Part shown: positions 1-8,529 of the stretch, piece after piece
How the letters are laid out: every line of letters begins with the position of its first letter
How positions within the stretch are numbered: the stretch's first letter is position 1
Assembly (NCBI RefSeq): GCF_002217205.1
Contig: NZ_MUGT01000027.1
Coordinates: 11,516-75,515, forward strand
DNA length: 64,000 bases
Direction: 5' to 3'
From: Flavobacterium branchiophilum NBRC 15030 = ATCC 35035
GTDB lineage: Bacteria; Bacteroidota; Bacteroidia; Flavobacteriales; Flavobacteriaceae
Notes under the pieces: model-generated
What the model was told of the DNA's origin: nothing
What the model saw: only the letters and a program-made list of their open reading frames with translations
Databases searched by the model: none
Translations under genes and position numbers: made by a program

Positions 1-72
1 TATATTTGGTATTAAAAATGATAGTATTTTATTTTTTAAAAATATAAAAAATTACTGCTTTTTTTAGTTGAA

Positions 73-636
73 CTAAACTTTCATGATTTCGGCATCTTTT
101 ATAGCCAATACATCATCAATTTTTTTAATATAAGCATTAGTAAGTTGTTGCACCTGATCTTCGGCAACTTTACAAACATCTTCAGAAGTACCTTCTTTTT
201 CCAGTTTTTTAATATCGGTATTAGCATCTTTTCGAGCATTTCTTATACCAATTTTAGCATCCTCGGCCTCTGATTTGGCTTGTTTGGCCAAGTCTCTTCT
301 ACGCTCTTCAGTAAGTGGTGGCACACTAATAATCACAACATCGCCATTATTCATGGGATTGAAACCTAAATTGGCAATCAAAATGGCCTTTTCTATGGTT
401 TGCAACATCTTTTTTTCATAAGGCTGAATGGTAAGCGTTCGTGCATCGGGCACATTAATGTTGGCTACTTGAGACAAAGGTGTTTGAGCACCATAATAAT
501 CAACAAAAACACCGCCCAACATGGCTGGCGAAGCCTTGCCTGCTCTAATGTTTAGAAACTCTTTTTCTAAATGAGCCAAAGTGCCTTCCATGGATTCTTT
601 TGTACTATCTAAAATAAAATCTATTTCTTCTGTCAT
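73..636 (-). CDS. frr: Ribosome recycling factor
   Basis: Ribosome recycling factor splits the post-termination ribosome together with EF-G in the cytoplasm. The 187-residue length is normal for the family. The conserved NIRAGKASP block is at residues 29-37, followed by the central beta domain (VNVPDARTL-like segment near 61-68). The long helical arm carries ERRRDLAKQAK at 111-121. The ATG lies 36 bp after the pyrH stop, so the two genes probably form a pyrH-frr operon, a common arrangement. No clear terminator is visible between this stop and the window edge. Confidence 0.97.
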   Translation of the reverse strand: MTEEIDFILDSTKESMEGTLAHLEKEFLNIRAGKASPAMLGGVFVDYYGAQTPLSQVANINVPDARTLTIQPYEKKMLQTIEKAILIANLGFNPMNNGDVVIISVPPLTEERRRDLAKQAKSEAEDAKIGIRNARKDANTDIKKLEKEGTSEDVCKVAEDQVQQLTNAYIKKIDDVLAIKDAEIMKV

Positions 637-672
637 TTTATATGCTATTTTATATTTTTCTGCAGTTTGTTT

Positions 673-1380
673 TTATATATTCACAATAGTTCCAATATTT
701 TCGCCTTCGCAAATTTTCAATAAATTTCCTTGCTTGTTCATATCAAAAACTACAATAGGCAATTTATTTTCTTGACTTAAAGTAAAAGCGGTGGTATCCA
801 TAACATTTAAACCTTTTTTCAAAACGTCTTCAAACGAAATATAATCAAATTTTATGGCCGACTTGTCTTTTTCAGGATCTGCAGTATATACGCCATCTAC
901 TCGTGTACCTTTTAAAATGACATCGGCATTTACTTCAACCCCTCGCAATACAGCAGCCGTATCTGTTGTAAAATAAGGGTTGCCCGTGCCCGCACCAAAA
1001 ATTACAATCCGACCTTTTTCTAAATGTCTAACGGCTCTTCGTTTGATGTATGGTTCGGCAATGGCTTCAATTTTTAGGGCTGTTTGTAGTCTGGTAAGCA
1101 TGCCTCTATCTTCTAACGCTCCCTGAAGTGCCATTCCATTTATTATGGTGGCCAACATTCCCATATAATCGCCCTGAACCCTGTCCATACCTGAACTAAC
1201 TCCCGAAACCCCTCTAAAAATATTGCCTCCACCAATAACAATGGCTATTTCTACTCCTTTATCATGTATTTGTTTGATTTCTTCGGCATATTCGGCTAAT
1301 TTTGATGGGTCTATACCATATTGCAAATCACCCATTAAGGCTTCGCCGCTCAATTTTAAGAGTATTCTTTTGTATTTCAT
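673..1380 (-). CDS. pyrH: UMP kinase
   Basis: UMP kinase phosphorylates UMP to UDP in pyrimidine nucleotide synthesis. It belongs to the amino acid kinase fold and is hexameric in bacteria. The 235 residues match the family. Visible motifs are KLSGEAL (9-15), IGGGNIFRG (49-57), [13 protein letters not shown] (131-143) and VDGVYTADP (161-169), which form the nucleotide and UMP sites. It is first in the pyrH-frr unit. A -7 element reading TATATTTG on the minus strand lies about 20 bp before the ATG. Confidence 0.97.
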   Translation of the reverse strand: MKYKRILLKLSGEALMGDLQYGIDPSKLAEYAEEIKQIHDKGVEIAIVIGGGNIFRGVSGVSSGMDRVQGDYMGMLATIINGMALQGALEDRGMLTRLQTALKIEAIAEPYIKRRAVRHLEKGRIVIFGAGTGNPYFTTDTAAVLRGVEVNADVILKGTRVDGVYTADPEKDKSAIKFDYISFEDVLKKGLNVMDTTAFTLSQENKLPIVVFDMNKQGNLLKICEGENIGTIVNI

Positions 1381-1399
1381 GGTGTGTATCTTGATGGTG

Positions 1400-1407
1400 C
1401 AAATATA
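1400..1407 (-). promoter_or_regulatory. -7 promoter element for pyrH-frr
   Basis: On the minus strand this reads TATATTTG, a full match to the Bacteroidota -7 consensus TAnnTTTG, about 20 bp upstream of the pyrH ATG. I could not find a well-placed -33 TTG. Confidence 0.5.
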
Positions 1408-1500
1408 ATAATATTCTTTTTTTATTATAAAAAAAATGTATCTAAAAATTTGACAACAACAAATAGTCTAATTCCAATATATTTGGTATAAATTTTTACC

Positions 1501-1533
1501 AAAAAAAAACTGCTCTGTTTTAGAGCAGTTTGC
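1501..1533 (-). terminator. Rho-independent terminator of the OmpA-like gene
   Basis: A 10-bp stem (AAACTGCTCT / AGAGCAGTTT) with a 5-nt loop is flanked by an A run on the plus strand, which is a U run in the minus-strand transcript. It lies about 40 bp past the stop at 1574. Confidence 0.8.
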
Positions 1534-1573
1534 ATTTTTTTTGAATAATATTTTGGAAAAGCTTTTGCAAATA

Positions 1574-2425
1574 CTATTGTTGTTTTTTCATTTCTTTTTC
1601 AATCATATCATAAAACTCGTCAATTTTTGGCAATACCACAATACGAGTTCTACGGTTTATGGAGCGGTTTTCGGCAGTATCATTGGCTTTTAGTGGGATA
1701 AACTCACTACGTCCTGCGGCAATCAATTGAGCTGGATTTACTTTCAAATCTTTGGTCAAAACCCTGATGATAGCAGTAGATCGTTTAACACTCAAGTCCC
1801 AATTGTCCAATAATAGAGCATTGCCAGAAAAAGGTACGTTGTCTGTATGACCTTCTACCATACATTCAAAAGTAGGTTTGTCATTAATTACTTTGGCTAC
1901 TTTGCCCAGAATTTCTTTGGCCCTGTCGCTCACATTATAGCTGCCACTTTTAAACATCAACTTGTCTGAAATGGATATAAAAACCACTCCTTTTTCTACG
2001 TTTACTTCGATATCTGGATCAGAAATTCCCACAGAACTTTTCAAGCTCGTTACCAAAGCCAGCGTAACACTGTCTTTTTTAGTAAGAGCGTCTTGCATCC
2101 TGCTGATTTTCAAATCTTTCTCTTTGATAGTTTCCAAGGCTTTTTCAATATTCTGAGCCCCTTTTGTAGATAAGGTGGTCATATTGCCCATGTTGTTTAT
2201 CAAATCGGTATTGTTTTTTTTCAGGTTATCGTTTTGCTCTCTCAAGCTGGTAAGCGTAGCATTCAAACCTGATTTGTCCTCCAAACACGAATTTAATTTT
2301 ACGGTTGCGGTGTTCAACAAGTCCTGAATTTCTTTGTTTTTGGTTTCAAGTTCCGCATATTTCTTTTTAGATACACACGAAGTCATCATTGCAAGGGCCG
2401 AAAGGCAAATAAAAATTTTTTTCAT
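1574..2425 (-). CDS. OmpA-family peptidoglycan-binding lipoprotein
   Basis: Outer-membrane lipoprotein that probably tethers the envelope to peptidoglycan. It has a lipoprotein signal with lipobox ending at C17 (MMTSC) and a coiled-coil region at about 24-120. A C-terminal OmpA-like domain spans about 140-265, with FKSGSY (158-163), EGHTDN (191-196) and NRSINRRTRIV (253-263), the usual peptidoglycan-contact signatures. The 283-residue size fits Bacteroidota OmpA/MotB-like lipoproteins. It is transcribed alone, with its own terminator and a possible -7 element at 2504-2511. Confidence 0.9.
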   Translation of the reverse strand: MKKIFICLSALAMMTSCVSKKKYAELETKNKEIQDLLNTATVKLNSCLEDKSGLNATLTSLREQNDNLKKNNTDLINNMGNMTTLSTKGAQNIEKALETIKEKDLKISRMQDALTKKDSVTLALVTSLKSSVGISDPDIEVNVEKGVVFISISDKLMFKSGSYNVSDRAKEILGKVAKVINDKPTFECMVEGHTDNVPFSGNALLLDNWDLSVKRSTAIIRVLTKDLKVNPAQLIAAGRSEFIPLKANDTAENRSINRRTRIVVLPKIDEFYDMIEKEMKKQQ

Positions 2426-2503
2426 TTCAGTAAATTTAGTTTATAGCTATGTGAAGCAACAAATTATTAAAAATGTTGCCAAAATATCATATAAGGCATC
2501 ATG

Positions 2504-2511
2504 CAAAAATA
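2504..2511 (-). promoter_or_regulatory. Possible -7 element for the OmpA-like gene
   Basis: The minus strand reads TATTTTTG (TAnnTTTG), about 79 bp before the ATG at 2425. There is no clear -33 element, so this is only a candidate. Confidence 0.3.
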
Positions 2512-2638
2512 CATTTTTTTATAAACTGAAATGCTTTTTGAAGCGTTAATTTTTTGTGAAAAATATAAACGGGGGGGTTATTAGTTAAATACTACATTCA
2601 ATTAGTAAGTTATTTATTTACGAAATTTATGAAAAAAC

Positions 2639-3019
2639 TTAATTTATTATATTGGCTTTTATATACAATACAATAAAAGTTGGCTCAGTATTTGCTTCAA
2701 TAATTACTGATTTTTCAACAATCCCAATATCTCCTTTTTTTGCAACAAAAATAGTTTTTATTTGAGAATTTGTATTTGGTTTGATAATTGTATCACTAAT
2801 GTTTGCTAAAGTGCAACCACAACTTGTTTTTACATTTTTTATTTTTATAATGTCATTAGATAAATTTCTTAAATAAAAAGTGTTTCTAGCGGTATCACCG
2901 ACTTTTATATTTCCCAAATATTTTATTTTCTCTACATCAAATTGTACAATCTTTTCTGTCTTATTTTTGCAAGACAATAAAACAAGTAAAATAATAATAA
3001 ATATGTAATTATTTTTCAT
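2639..3019 (-). CDS. DUF1573 lipoprotein
   Basis: Predicted 126-residue lipoprotein with a hydrophobic leader and lipobox LLSC ending at C17. Residues 30-125 look like the DUF1573 immunoglobulin-like fold: an N-terminal GDTA..TFYLRN segment and the hallmark TSCGCT at 66-70. The role of DUF1573 is not established; in Bacteroidota it often sits beside thioredoxin-like and peptide genes. Its start overlaps the end of the upstream thioredoxin gene by 11 nt, so the two are translationally coupled. It is the last gene of the fulvocin-like locus. Function in the locus (immunity, maturation or surface display) is open. Confidence 0.8.
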   Translation of the reverse strand: MKNNYIFIIILLVLLSCKNKTEKIVQFDVEKIKYLGNIKVGDTARNTFYLRNLSNDIIKIKNVKTSCGCTLANISDTIIKPNTNSQIKTIFVAKKGDIGIVEKSVIIEANTEPTFIVLYIKANIIN

Positions 3020-3848
3020 TTTTAATTAAGTTGTAAATATTATTATAATTTTCATTGTTTTTTATATTTAAACTGCCAAAATATTTTATTTTTCTATCTT
3101 TCCCAACAATTATATAGTTTGGTACACTATTAAAACCTAATTTTGAGAAAATTGATTGGTCGCAATAATAATTTGTGAATGTGAATCCTTTTAAATATTT
3201 TTCGCTAACTAGAACATCGTTCCAAGAGTTATAAATATTAATTGAAATAAATTCAATTTGATTATCATTTTCAAAATCATTTTTAACTTTTTCAAATTTA
3301 GGAAAAGCATCAATACAATTACCACAAGTTATACTCCATAAATCTATAATTAATATTTTATGACCGTTTTGAATATTTACTTTTTTACCAAACTTATTTT
3401 TGATATTCAACTCTGGAAATTCTTTGTTAATATTATCATTTTTATTATAAATAGAGTAGTATAGATTTAACATGTCGCTATAGCAATATATAGATAAAGT
3501 AAAAAAAAACACATAAATTAACAATATGATTTTTTTCAAATGGTTGTATTTATGAAGAAATAACCCTGTTGAAGTAGCAATAACATAAATATAATAACCC
3601 AAAACGCCAGGCATGGCTATGTTAAGATATATACCACAAATTACAGTGAATGATAATATAACGAAGGGAATAAAAATTAAAAACAAACCCAATTTTTTAA
3701 AAGGGTTTGTTTTAATTAAATAATATGTGAAAAATACATTTATAACACCCGTAGTAATAAAATTAGCATATAAACCATGTATTCGACCAATAAAATTAAA
3801 GTAATATAAGACAAGTAATACAATAATAAAAGATAACTTGGGTTTCAT
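3009..3848 (-). CDS. Membrane-anchored TlpA-like thioredoxin
   Basis: I prefer the ATG at 3848 (MKPKLSFIIVLL) over an in-frame ATG 21 nt upstream; this gives 279 residues. The N-terminal half has about five hydrophobic segments. The C-terminal part (from about residue 145) is a thioredoxin fold facing the periplasm. The active site CGNC is at 175-178, preceded by ILIIDLWSIT, and a cis-proline loop SVPNYIIV is near 241-248. It probably handles disulfides of exported proteins. The gene before it encodes a lipoprotein with eight C-terminal cysteines and the gene after it overlaps it, so a dedicated substrate is a reasonable inference. The fused membrane domain resembles no family I can name. Confidence 0.82.
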   Translation of the reverse strand: MKPKLSFIIVLLVLYYFNFIGRIHGLYANFITTGVINVFFTYYLIKTNPFKKLGLFLIFIPFVILSFTVICGIYLNIAMPGVLGYYIYVIATSTGLFLHKYNHLKKIILLIYVFFFTLSIYCYSDMLNLYYSIYNKNDNINKEFPELNIKNKFGKKVNIQNGHKILIIDLWSITCGNCIDAFPKFEKVKNDFENDNQIEFISINIYNSWNDVLVSEKYLKGFTFTNYYCDQSIFSKLGFNSVPNYIIVGKDRKIKYFGSLNIKNNENYNNIYNLIKNEK

Positions 3849-3899
3849 AAATTTTAATTTTAAAAACATTTTGGGTTTTTTAATTTTTTTAACATGTAA

Positions 3900-4532
3900 T
3901 TAGTAGTAAATAAAACATTTACCGTTACAATCAAAAAACATTAGGAATCCACATCCGCCCCAATTCTGTGTAGGTTCACAGTCTGAACGTCTACAAGTTC
4001 CAAGACCAGAACAAGACCAGATAGAACCAATATTACATGTACATTTAGATTTTGGGCCAACAATATTATTTTCTAACACAATTTCTCTAGAAATTATTTG
4101 ATCATTACTTTTATTTGAGAGTGTATAAAAATTATTGTAAATAAATTCTTCAGAAAATACTGCTATTGATTTTTTAAGGAATGTTTTTATATAAACATTT
4201 TTAAAAATCTCTCGATTGTCATTCATAGAATCATTATTAAATAAACTAACACTCAATTGACTTTTTAAATCGTTTAATAAATTCAGTTGCTGTTCTGTTA
4301 GTTTATCATTATGAATAATTTTTGTCAATCTATCATTCCAAATTTTAAATTTATCTTCTTTGCTTAATAAGTTATACATTATTTTTTGTGAAATAATGTT
4401 TTTTTCTTTCAACACTTCGTTTATTTTTGTATTTACTATTTGAGCACTATTTTGAGAATTCGCATTTTCATTATCAGAACACGAAAGAAATGTAAACATG
4501 ATAAAAGCAAATAAAAACATTAATTTTTTCAT
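3900..4532 (-). CDS. Fulvocin C-like bacteriocin precursor lipoprotein
   Basis: 210-residue lipoprotein (lipobox FLSC, C18). Residues 25-160 are a charged helical region. The last 47 residues hold eight cysteines in the order CxC, C, C, C, GCG, C, C. From memory, fulvocin C of Myxococcus fulvus is a 45-residue, four-disulfide bacteriocin with a very similar order (CxC near the start, then GCG and CNG near the end), and Bacteroidota proteins of about 200 residues carry the name 'bacteriocin fulvocin C-related'. That makes a precursor with a C-terminal toxin-like domain the best reading. The thioredoxin gene starts 51 bp downstream. Whether the domain is released, and whether it kills, is unknown. 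Confidence 0.7.
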   Translation of the reverse strand: MKKLMFLFAFIMFTFLSCSDNENANSQNSAQIVNTKINEVLKEKNIISQKIMYNLLSKEDKFKIWNDRLTKIIHNDKLTEQQLNLLNDLKSQLSVSLFNNDSMNDNREIFKNVYIKTFLKKSIAVFSEEFIYNNFYTLSNKSNDQIISREIVLENNIVGPKSKCTCNIGSIWSCSGLGTCRRSDCEPTQNWGGCGFLMFFDCNGKCFIYY

Positions 4533-4661
4533 GATTGTAAAGTTTTACGCCCAGTTATAAAACTTGGGCAAGTTAATAAAAAGATTTTAGTTTAACAAAG
4601 TTTTTTCTCGAGATAATTTGTTGAGGCAAATATCAAATTAACTTTTGGGTAAAAAAACAAC

Positions 4662-4707
4662 TTATACGAAATAAATTATACTTTTAGGAAAAATATTTAT
4701 ACTTTTG
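4662..4707 (+). promoter_or_regulatory. Promoter with a 21-bp-spaced direct repeat before the XRE gene
   Basis: TACTTTTG at 4700-4707 matches the -7 consensus TAnnTTTG, about 25 bp before the XRE start. It is part of a direct repeat TTATACTTTT found at 4676-4685 and 4697-4706, exactly 21 bp apart, with a third partial copy TTATAC at 4662. Two helical turns between copies suits a dimeric repressor, but the repeat could also be a second -7 box. Confidence 0.45.
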
Positions 4708-4731
4708 CGACAATAACAAATTCATTAAACC

Positions 4732-5109
4732 ATGGAAAGTAATATTATAGCTAAAAAAATTAAAGAAATAAGGTTAGAAAAGAAAATATCTGTTGAAGAT
4801 ATTGCAGTAGCTTTGAATATTTCAGCTAATGCCTATCGTAAAATTGAAATGAATTACACTAAACTCACAATTGACAGGTTATATGATATCAGTAAAATAT
4901 TAGAAGTTAGTACTGCACAACTATTGGATATTGCTACCAAAGAGGTTTATAAACAGGAAAACAAAGATAATGCCACGGGGTATTTGCAAAAGATTGAACA
5001 TTTTTATCATGAAAATAAAGAACAACATGAAAAAATGATAGCTTTATATGAAGCACGACTTAAGGATAAAGATTTGGTTATAGAACAGTTGCTCCAAAAG
5101 CAATCTTAA
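4732..5109 (+). CDS. XRE-family transcriptional regulator
   Basis: 125-residue protein with an N-terminal HTH_3/XRE domain at about 6-64 (IKEIRLEKKISVEDIAVAL, then SANAYRKIE as the recognition region). The C-terminal tail, about 85-125, is predicted to be coiled coil and probably dimerises. It is divergent from the fulvocin-like gene with a 199-bp shared intergenic region, so it likely controls that locus and itself. It resembles the XRE protein at 48393-48746 in architecture: same HTH position and same coiled-coil tail. Confidence 0.85.
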   Translation: MESNIIAKKIKEIRLEKKISVEDIAVALNISANAYRKIEMNYTKLTIDRLYDISKILEVSTAQLLDIATKEVYKQENKDNATGYLQKIEHFYHENKEQHEKMIALYEARLKDKDLVIEQLLQKQS

Positions 5110-5194
5110 TGATTATTTTTTATGGTATTTTAAATTTATTAAGCTGAAAATTGTATTTGCTAGCTGAATCTAGCTAACTTTGACACTTATTTAT

Positions 5195-5225
5195 TTGTAT
5201 AAGTCTGGATTAAACAGTATCTTTG
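5195..5225 (+). promoter_or_regulatory. rplS promoter
   Basis: TATCTTTG at 5218-5225 matches TAnnTTTG, and TTG at 5195-5197 sits 20 nt upstream, which is the usual Bacteroidota -33/-7 spacing. The leader to the rplS ATG is about 65-70 nt and could hold an autogenous L19 leader; I could not verify a structure. Confidence 0.6.
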
Positions 5226-5298
5226 CAGCCAAATATTGGACCAACCTCTGGCGAAACCCGTGAATGTTGAGCTGATAAAACATTAAAATACTAAAAAA

Positions 5299-5649
5299 AT
5301 GGCAGATTTATTGAAATTCGTACAAGACGAATTTGTTACTAAAAAAGATTTTCCAGTGTTTGGAGCTGGAGACACAATCACCGTGTATTATGAAATTAAA
5401 GAGGGTGAAAAAACAAGAACACAGTTTTTTAAAGGTGTTGTAATTCAAAGAAGAGGTTCTGGACACACAGAAACTTTTACGATTCGCAAAATGTCTGGAG
5501 CAATAGGAGTGGAGCGTATTTTTCCAATCAATTTGCCAGCGTTGCAAAAAATTGAAATCAACAAAAAAGGTGCTGTTCGTAGAGCAAGAATTTTCTATTT
5601 TAGAAACCTTACGGGTAAAAAAGCTAAAATTAAAGATAAAAGAAGATAA
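5299..5649 (+). CDS. rplS: 50S ribosomal protein L19
   Basis: L19 lies at the 30S-50S interface of the ribosome. The 116 residues match the family. Typical segments are FPVFGAGDTITV (18-29), FFKGVVIQRRGSG (43-55), GVERIFPINLPAL (69-81) and the basic tail with VRRARIFYFRNLTGKKAKIK. It is monocistronic, with a strong promoter and a terminator at 5730-5758. The usual bacterial neighbours rpsP, rimM and trmD are absent. Confidence 0.97.
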   Translation: MADLLKFVQDEFVTKKDFPVFGAGDTITVYYEIKEGEKTRTQFFKGVVIQRRGSGHTETFTIRKMSGAIGVERIFPINLPALQKIEINKKGAVRRARIFYFRNLTGKKAKIKDKRR

Positions 5650-5729
5650 ACACTATTTGCTATCGAAAATAGGAAGCGTTATGCCACAAACAAACACAAC
5701 ACTTCCAAAAGCGATATCGATAACAAATA

Positions 5730-5758
5730 AAGCCTCAACATTGTTGAGGCTTTTTTTT
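5730..5758 (+). terminator. rplS terminator
   Basis: Stem AGCCTCAA / TTGAGGCT with a short CATTG loop, followed by eight T, about 80 bp after the rplS stop. Confidence 0.85.
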
Positions 5759-5872
5759 GATATTTTTTAAAAACAATTTTTATAGAATTGATAATTAAGG
5801 GATTGTATTTTAAGAAATTCACAATTCAAACGATATAGTGAGCCAAATCATTATTTTTTCAATAAAATTATT

Positions 5873-5880
5873 TATCTTTG
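5873..5880 (+). promoter_or_regulatory. -7 element of icd
   Basis: TATCTTTG matches TAnnTTTG, 44 bp before the icd ATG. No convincing -33 TTG. Confidence 0.5.
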
Positions 5881-5924
5881 TCCACTAAAAAAATTAAAAA
5901 ATAAACCAAAAAAGAAACAAAAAT

Positions 5925-7148
5925 ATGGCAAAAATTAAAGTAGCCCATCCTGTGGTAGAATTGGATGGCGATGAAATGACAAGAATTATTTGGGCTTTTA
6001 TCAAAGAAAAATTAATCTTACCTTATTTAGATTTAGATATTAAATATTATGACTTGGGTATAGAAAGCCGTGAAGCTACTAAAGACCAAGTAACTATTGA
6101 CTCTGCCGAGGCCATAAAAAAATACAATGTAGGAATTAAATGTGCCACTATTACCCCAGACGAAGAGCGAGTAAAAGAATTTGGACTTTCAAAAATGTGG
6201 AAATCGCCAAATGGTACAATTCGTAACATTGTGGGAGGTACAGTATTTCGTGAGCCTATTATTATGAGCAACGTTCCAAGATACGTTCAAGGTTGGACAA
6301 AACCTATCGTTATTGGTCGTCATGCTTTTGGCGATCAGTACAAAGCTACAGATGTTGTTGTAAAAGGAAAAGGCAAACTAACAATGACTTTTGTTCCAGA
6401 AAATGGCGAAACCCAATCATGGGAAGTATATGATTTTGAGGGCGATGGTGTGGCCATGTCTATGTACAACACAGACGAAAGCATTTATGGATTTGCACAC
6501 TCTTCGTTTCAAATGGCTTTGACCAAAAAATGGCCTTTGTATTTATCCACAAAAAATACAATATTGAAAGCTTATGATGGAAGATTCAAAGATATTTTTG
6601 AAGAAGTATATCAAACAACATACAAAGCTGATTTTGAGGCCAATGGCATGATATACGAGCACCGTTTGATAGACGATATGGTGGCTTCTTGTATGAAATG
6701 GAACGGAGGATTTGTATGGGCTTGTAAAAATTATGATGGCGATGTGCAGTCGGATACGGTTGCTCAAGGTTTTGGATCGTTGGGTCTTATGACATCTGTT
6801 TTGGTAACACCAGATGGTAAAACCGTAGAGGCCGAAGCAGCTCATGGAACAGTAACCCGTCATTATAGAATGCACCAACAAGGCAAAGCTACTTCTACAA
6901 ATCCAATTGCTTCTATTTTTGCATGGACAAGAGGTTTGGAGCACAGAGGCAAATTAGATGACAATCAGGCACTTATAGATTTTTGTACCACACTAGAACA
7001 AGTTTGTATAGACACTGTTGAAAGTGGTAAAATGACAAAAGATCTTGCAATGCTTGTAAAACCAGAAGGACTTACAGAGGCTGACTACCTAACAACTGAA
7101 GGATTTTTGGAAGCCATCAAAACAAATTTGGATGCTAAACTAGCATAA
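5925..7148 (+). CDS. icd: NADP-dependent isocitrate dehydrogenase
   Basis: Oxidatively decarboxylates isocitrate to 2-oxoglutarate in the TCA cycle, making NADPH. The 407-residue length and motifs place it in the eukaryote-like homodimeric NADP-IDH subfamily rather than the E. coli type. Visible are [14 protein letters not shown] (11-24), SPNGTIRN (substrate loop), [23 protein letters not shown]-type metal/substrate block and [13 protein letters not shown] with [15 protein letters not shown] near the cofactor site. It is monocistronic, convergent with superoxide dismutase and ends at a strong terminator. Confidence 0.96.
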   Translation: MAKIKVAHPVVELDGDEMTRIIWAFIKEKLILPYLDLDIKYYDLGIESREATKDQVTIDSAEAIKKYNVGIKCATITPDEERVKEFGLSKMWKSPNGTIRNIVGGTVFREPIIMSNVPRYVQGWTKPIVIGRHAFGDQYKATDVVVKGKGKLTMTFVPENGETQSWEVYDFEGDGVAMSMYNTDESIYGFAHSSFQMALTKKWPLYLSTKNTILKAYDGRFKDIFEEVYQTTYKADFEANGMIYEHRLIDDMVASCMKWNGGFVWACKNYDGDVQSDTVAQGFGSLGLMTSVLVTPDGKTVEAEAAHGTVTRHYRMHQQGKATSTNPIASIFAWTRGLEHRGKLDDNQALIDFCTTLEQVCIDTVESGKMTKDLAMLVKPEGLTEADYLTTEGFLEAIKTNLDAKLA

Positions 7149-7170
7149 ATATTTTTTATAAAAGGTTAAA

Positions 7171-7206
7171 AAAAACCGTTTTCTTTATTGAAAACGGTTT
7201 TTTATT
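7171..7206 (+). terminator. icd terminator
   Basis: 12-bp stem AAAACCGTTTTC / GAAAACGGTTTT with a TTTATT loop and a T run, about 23 bp after the icd stop. The A run upstream could also let it work on the other strand. Confidence 0.85.
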
Positions 7207-7278
7207 TATATCAAACACTCCTATAAAAGAGGCTAATCTATGGGTTCTTTTTTGCTAAAACGAGTCAAAAAAATAGAT

Positions 7279-7311
7279 CCGTAGCCCTTGCTAAGCTACG
7301 ATTTTTTTGAC
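7279..7311 (-). terminator. Possible terminator of the superoxide dismutase gene
   Basis: Inverted repeat CGTAGC / GCTACG with a 9-nt spacer, with A-rich sequence on one side and ATTTTTTT on the other. It lies just past the sod stop in the convergent region. The stem is short, so confidence is moderate. Confidence 0.45.
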
Positions 7312-7333
7312 AATTTTATAAAAGAGTTTGGTA

Positions 7334-7942
7334 TTATTTTTCTAAAGCAAAACGTCGAGCAACTTCGACCCAATTGATTACATTAAAAAAAGCTTCGATA
7401 TAATCAGGGCGACGGTTTTGATAGTTCAAGTAATAAGCATGTTCCCATACATCCATACCCAAAATAGGAGTACCGCCACAACCTACTCCAGGCATAAGGG
7501 TATTGTCTTGATTAGGTGTACCACATACGTCTAATTTGCCCCCTTTGTGTACACAAAGCCAAGCCCATCCAGACCCAAATTGTGTAGCACCCGCCTTTGC
7601 AAACTTGGCTTTAAACTCTTCAAAAGTTCCAAAATCTCTTTCAATAGCGGCTAACAAATCACCTGTTGGCAATCCCCCACCGTTTGGCGACATTACTGTC
7701 CAAAACAAGTTGTGGTTATAAAAACCACCTCCATTGTTGCGAACCGCAGCATTGTTTTTGTCTAAATTGATTAAAATATTTTCTATCGTTTTGCCTTCCA
7801 AATCCGTTCCCGCAATGGCTGCATTTAAGTTGGTGGTATAAGCATTATGATGTTTAGAATGGTGAATTTCCATTGTGCGTGCATCAATGTGTGGCTCAAG
7901 CGCATCATACGCATAAGGTAATTGAGGTAATTCAAATGCCAT
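7334..7942 (-). CDS. Superoxide dismutase (Fe/Mn family)
   Basis: Converts superoxide to peroxide and oxygen. 202 residues with no signal peptide, so cytosolic. The four metal ligands can be read as H27 (HHSKHH), H77 (FYNHNLFW), D164 and H168 ([11 protein letters not shown]). The [11 protein letters not shown] and GSGWAWL segments are typical. I do not assign Fe or Mn from sequence alone, so no sodA/sodB symbol is given. A -7 element TAATTTTG lies on the minus strand at 7976-7983, 33 bp before the ATG. Confidence 0.95.
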   Translation of the reverse strand: MAFELPQLPYAYDALEPHIDARTMEIHHSKHHNAYTTNLNAAIAGTDLEGKTIENILINLDKNNAAVRNNGGGFYNHNLFWTVMSPNGGGLPTGDLLAAIERDFGTFEEFKAKFAKAGATQFGSGWAWLCVHKGGKLDVCGTPNQDNTLMPGVGCGGTPILGMDVWEHAYYLNYQNRRPDYIEAFFNVINWVEVARRFALEK

Positions 7943-7975
7943 AATTAATTGTTTTTAGGTTTATTAAATTTTATT

Positions 7976-7983
7976 CAAAATTA
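7976..7983 (-). promoter_or_regulatory. -7 element of the superoxide dismutase gene
   Basis: The minus strand reads TAATTTTG (TAnnTTTG), 33 bp before the ATG. Confidence 0.45.
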
Positions 7984-8328
7984 AGCAATATTATTTGGAT
8001 TCAAAATACAGTTGAGATAAAATTATGATAAAATTAGCAATTGTGTTGTAGTACAATATAATACACAGCTTTTTTGTTAAAAAAATAGTTTTTTGATATA
8101 GTAAGAAACAGCATTACATAAAACATTTAACACAACAAAATCAAGAGGAACAGATACTGCATCGTGAAACAAATCCAAACAAACAACCTATTTTGTATGC
8201 CTTTGTGATAATTGTTACACATCATAAGGAGGCACTGTGCTAACTTTACCAATTTTCAGACAACATTTTTTAATGATTGCTTCACACCCTGAACAACATC
8301 ATTAACTAAGAAATAATTTTTTATCAAA
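7984..8328. other. Intergenic region, no gene seen
   Basis: About 345 bp between the divergent superoxide dismutase and small membrane protein genes. It is AT-rich and must hold the promoter of the 8329 gene, but I found no full TAnnTTTG match there and no convincing ORF or hairpin. Confidence 0.5.
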
Positions 8329-8520
8329 ATGAAAAAACTAATTTTCAGCAATTGGCATTTTATGCGTTGGGTACGTTTGGTAGCTGGTTTGGCTATGGCA
8401 TACCATGCTATTAGTACGGAGTCGTATTTTTTCTTATTTTTTGCAGGTTTTTTTTTAATACAAGCACTATTTGATATAGGCTGTGGTGCTAACGGCTGTA
8501 GTGTACCAAAATCGAATTAA
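8329..8520 (+). CDS. Small membrane protein with C-terminal GCGxxGC
   Basis: 63-residue protein. Two hydrophobic segments (about 14-28 and 30-50) make it a likely hairpin inner-membrane protein. It ends in DIGCGANGCSVP, a paired-cysteine motif. It resembles the small YgaP/DUF2892-like membrane segments that sit beside sulfur or redox proteins, but I cannot fix the family. The thioredoxin gene starts 9 bp after its stop, so the two likely form an operon with a shared thiol-related role. Confidence 0.7.
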   Translation: MKKLIFSNWHFMRWVRLVAGLAMAYHAISTESYFFLFFAGFFLIQALFDIGCGANGCSVPKSN

Positions 8521-8529
8521 TACAAGTTT

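Noticed and set aside
4549-4569. Hairpin between the bacteriocin-like gene and the XRE gene as a riboswitch
   Set aside because: Only a short six-base-pair stem with no known riboswitch features.
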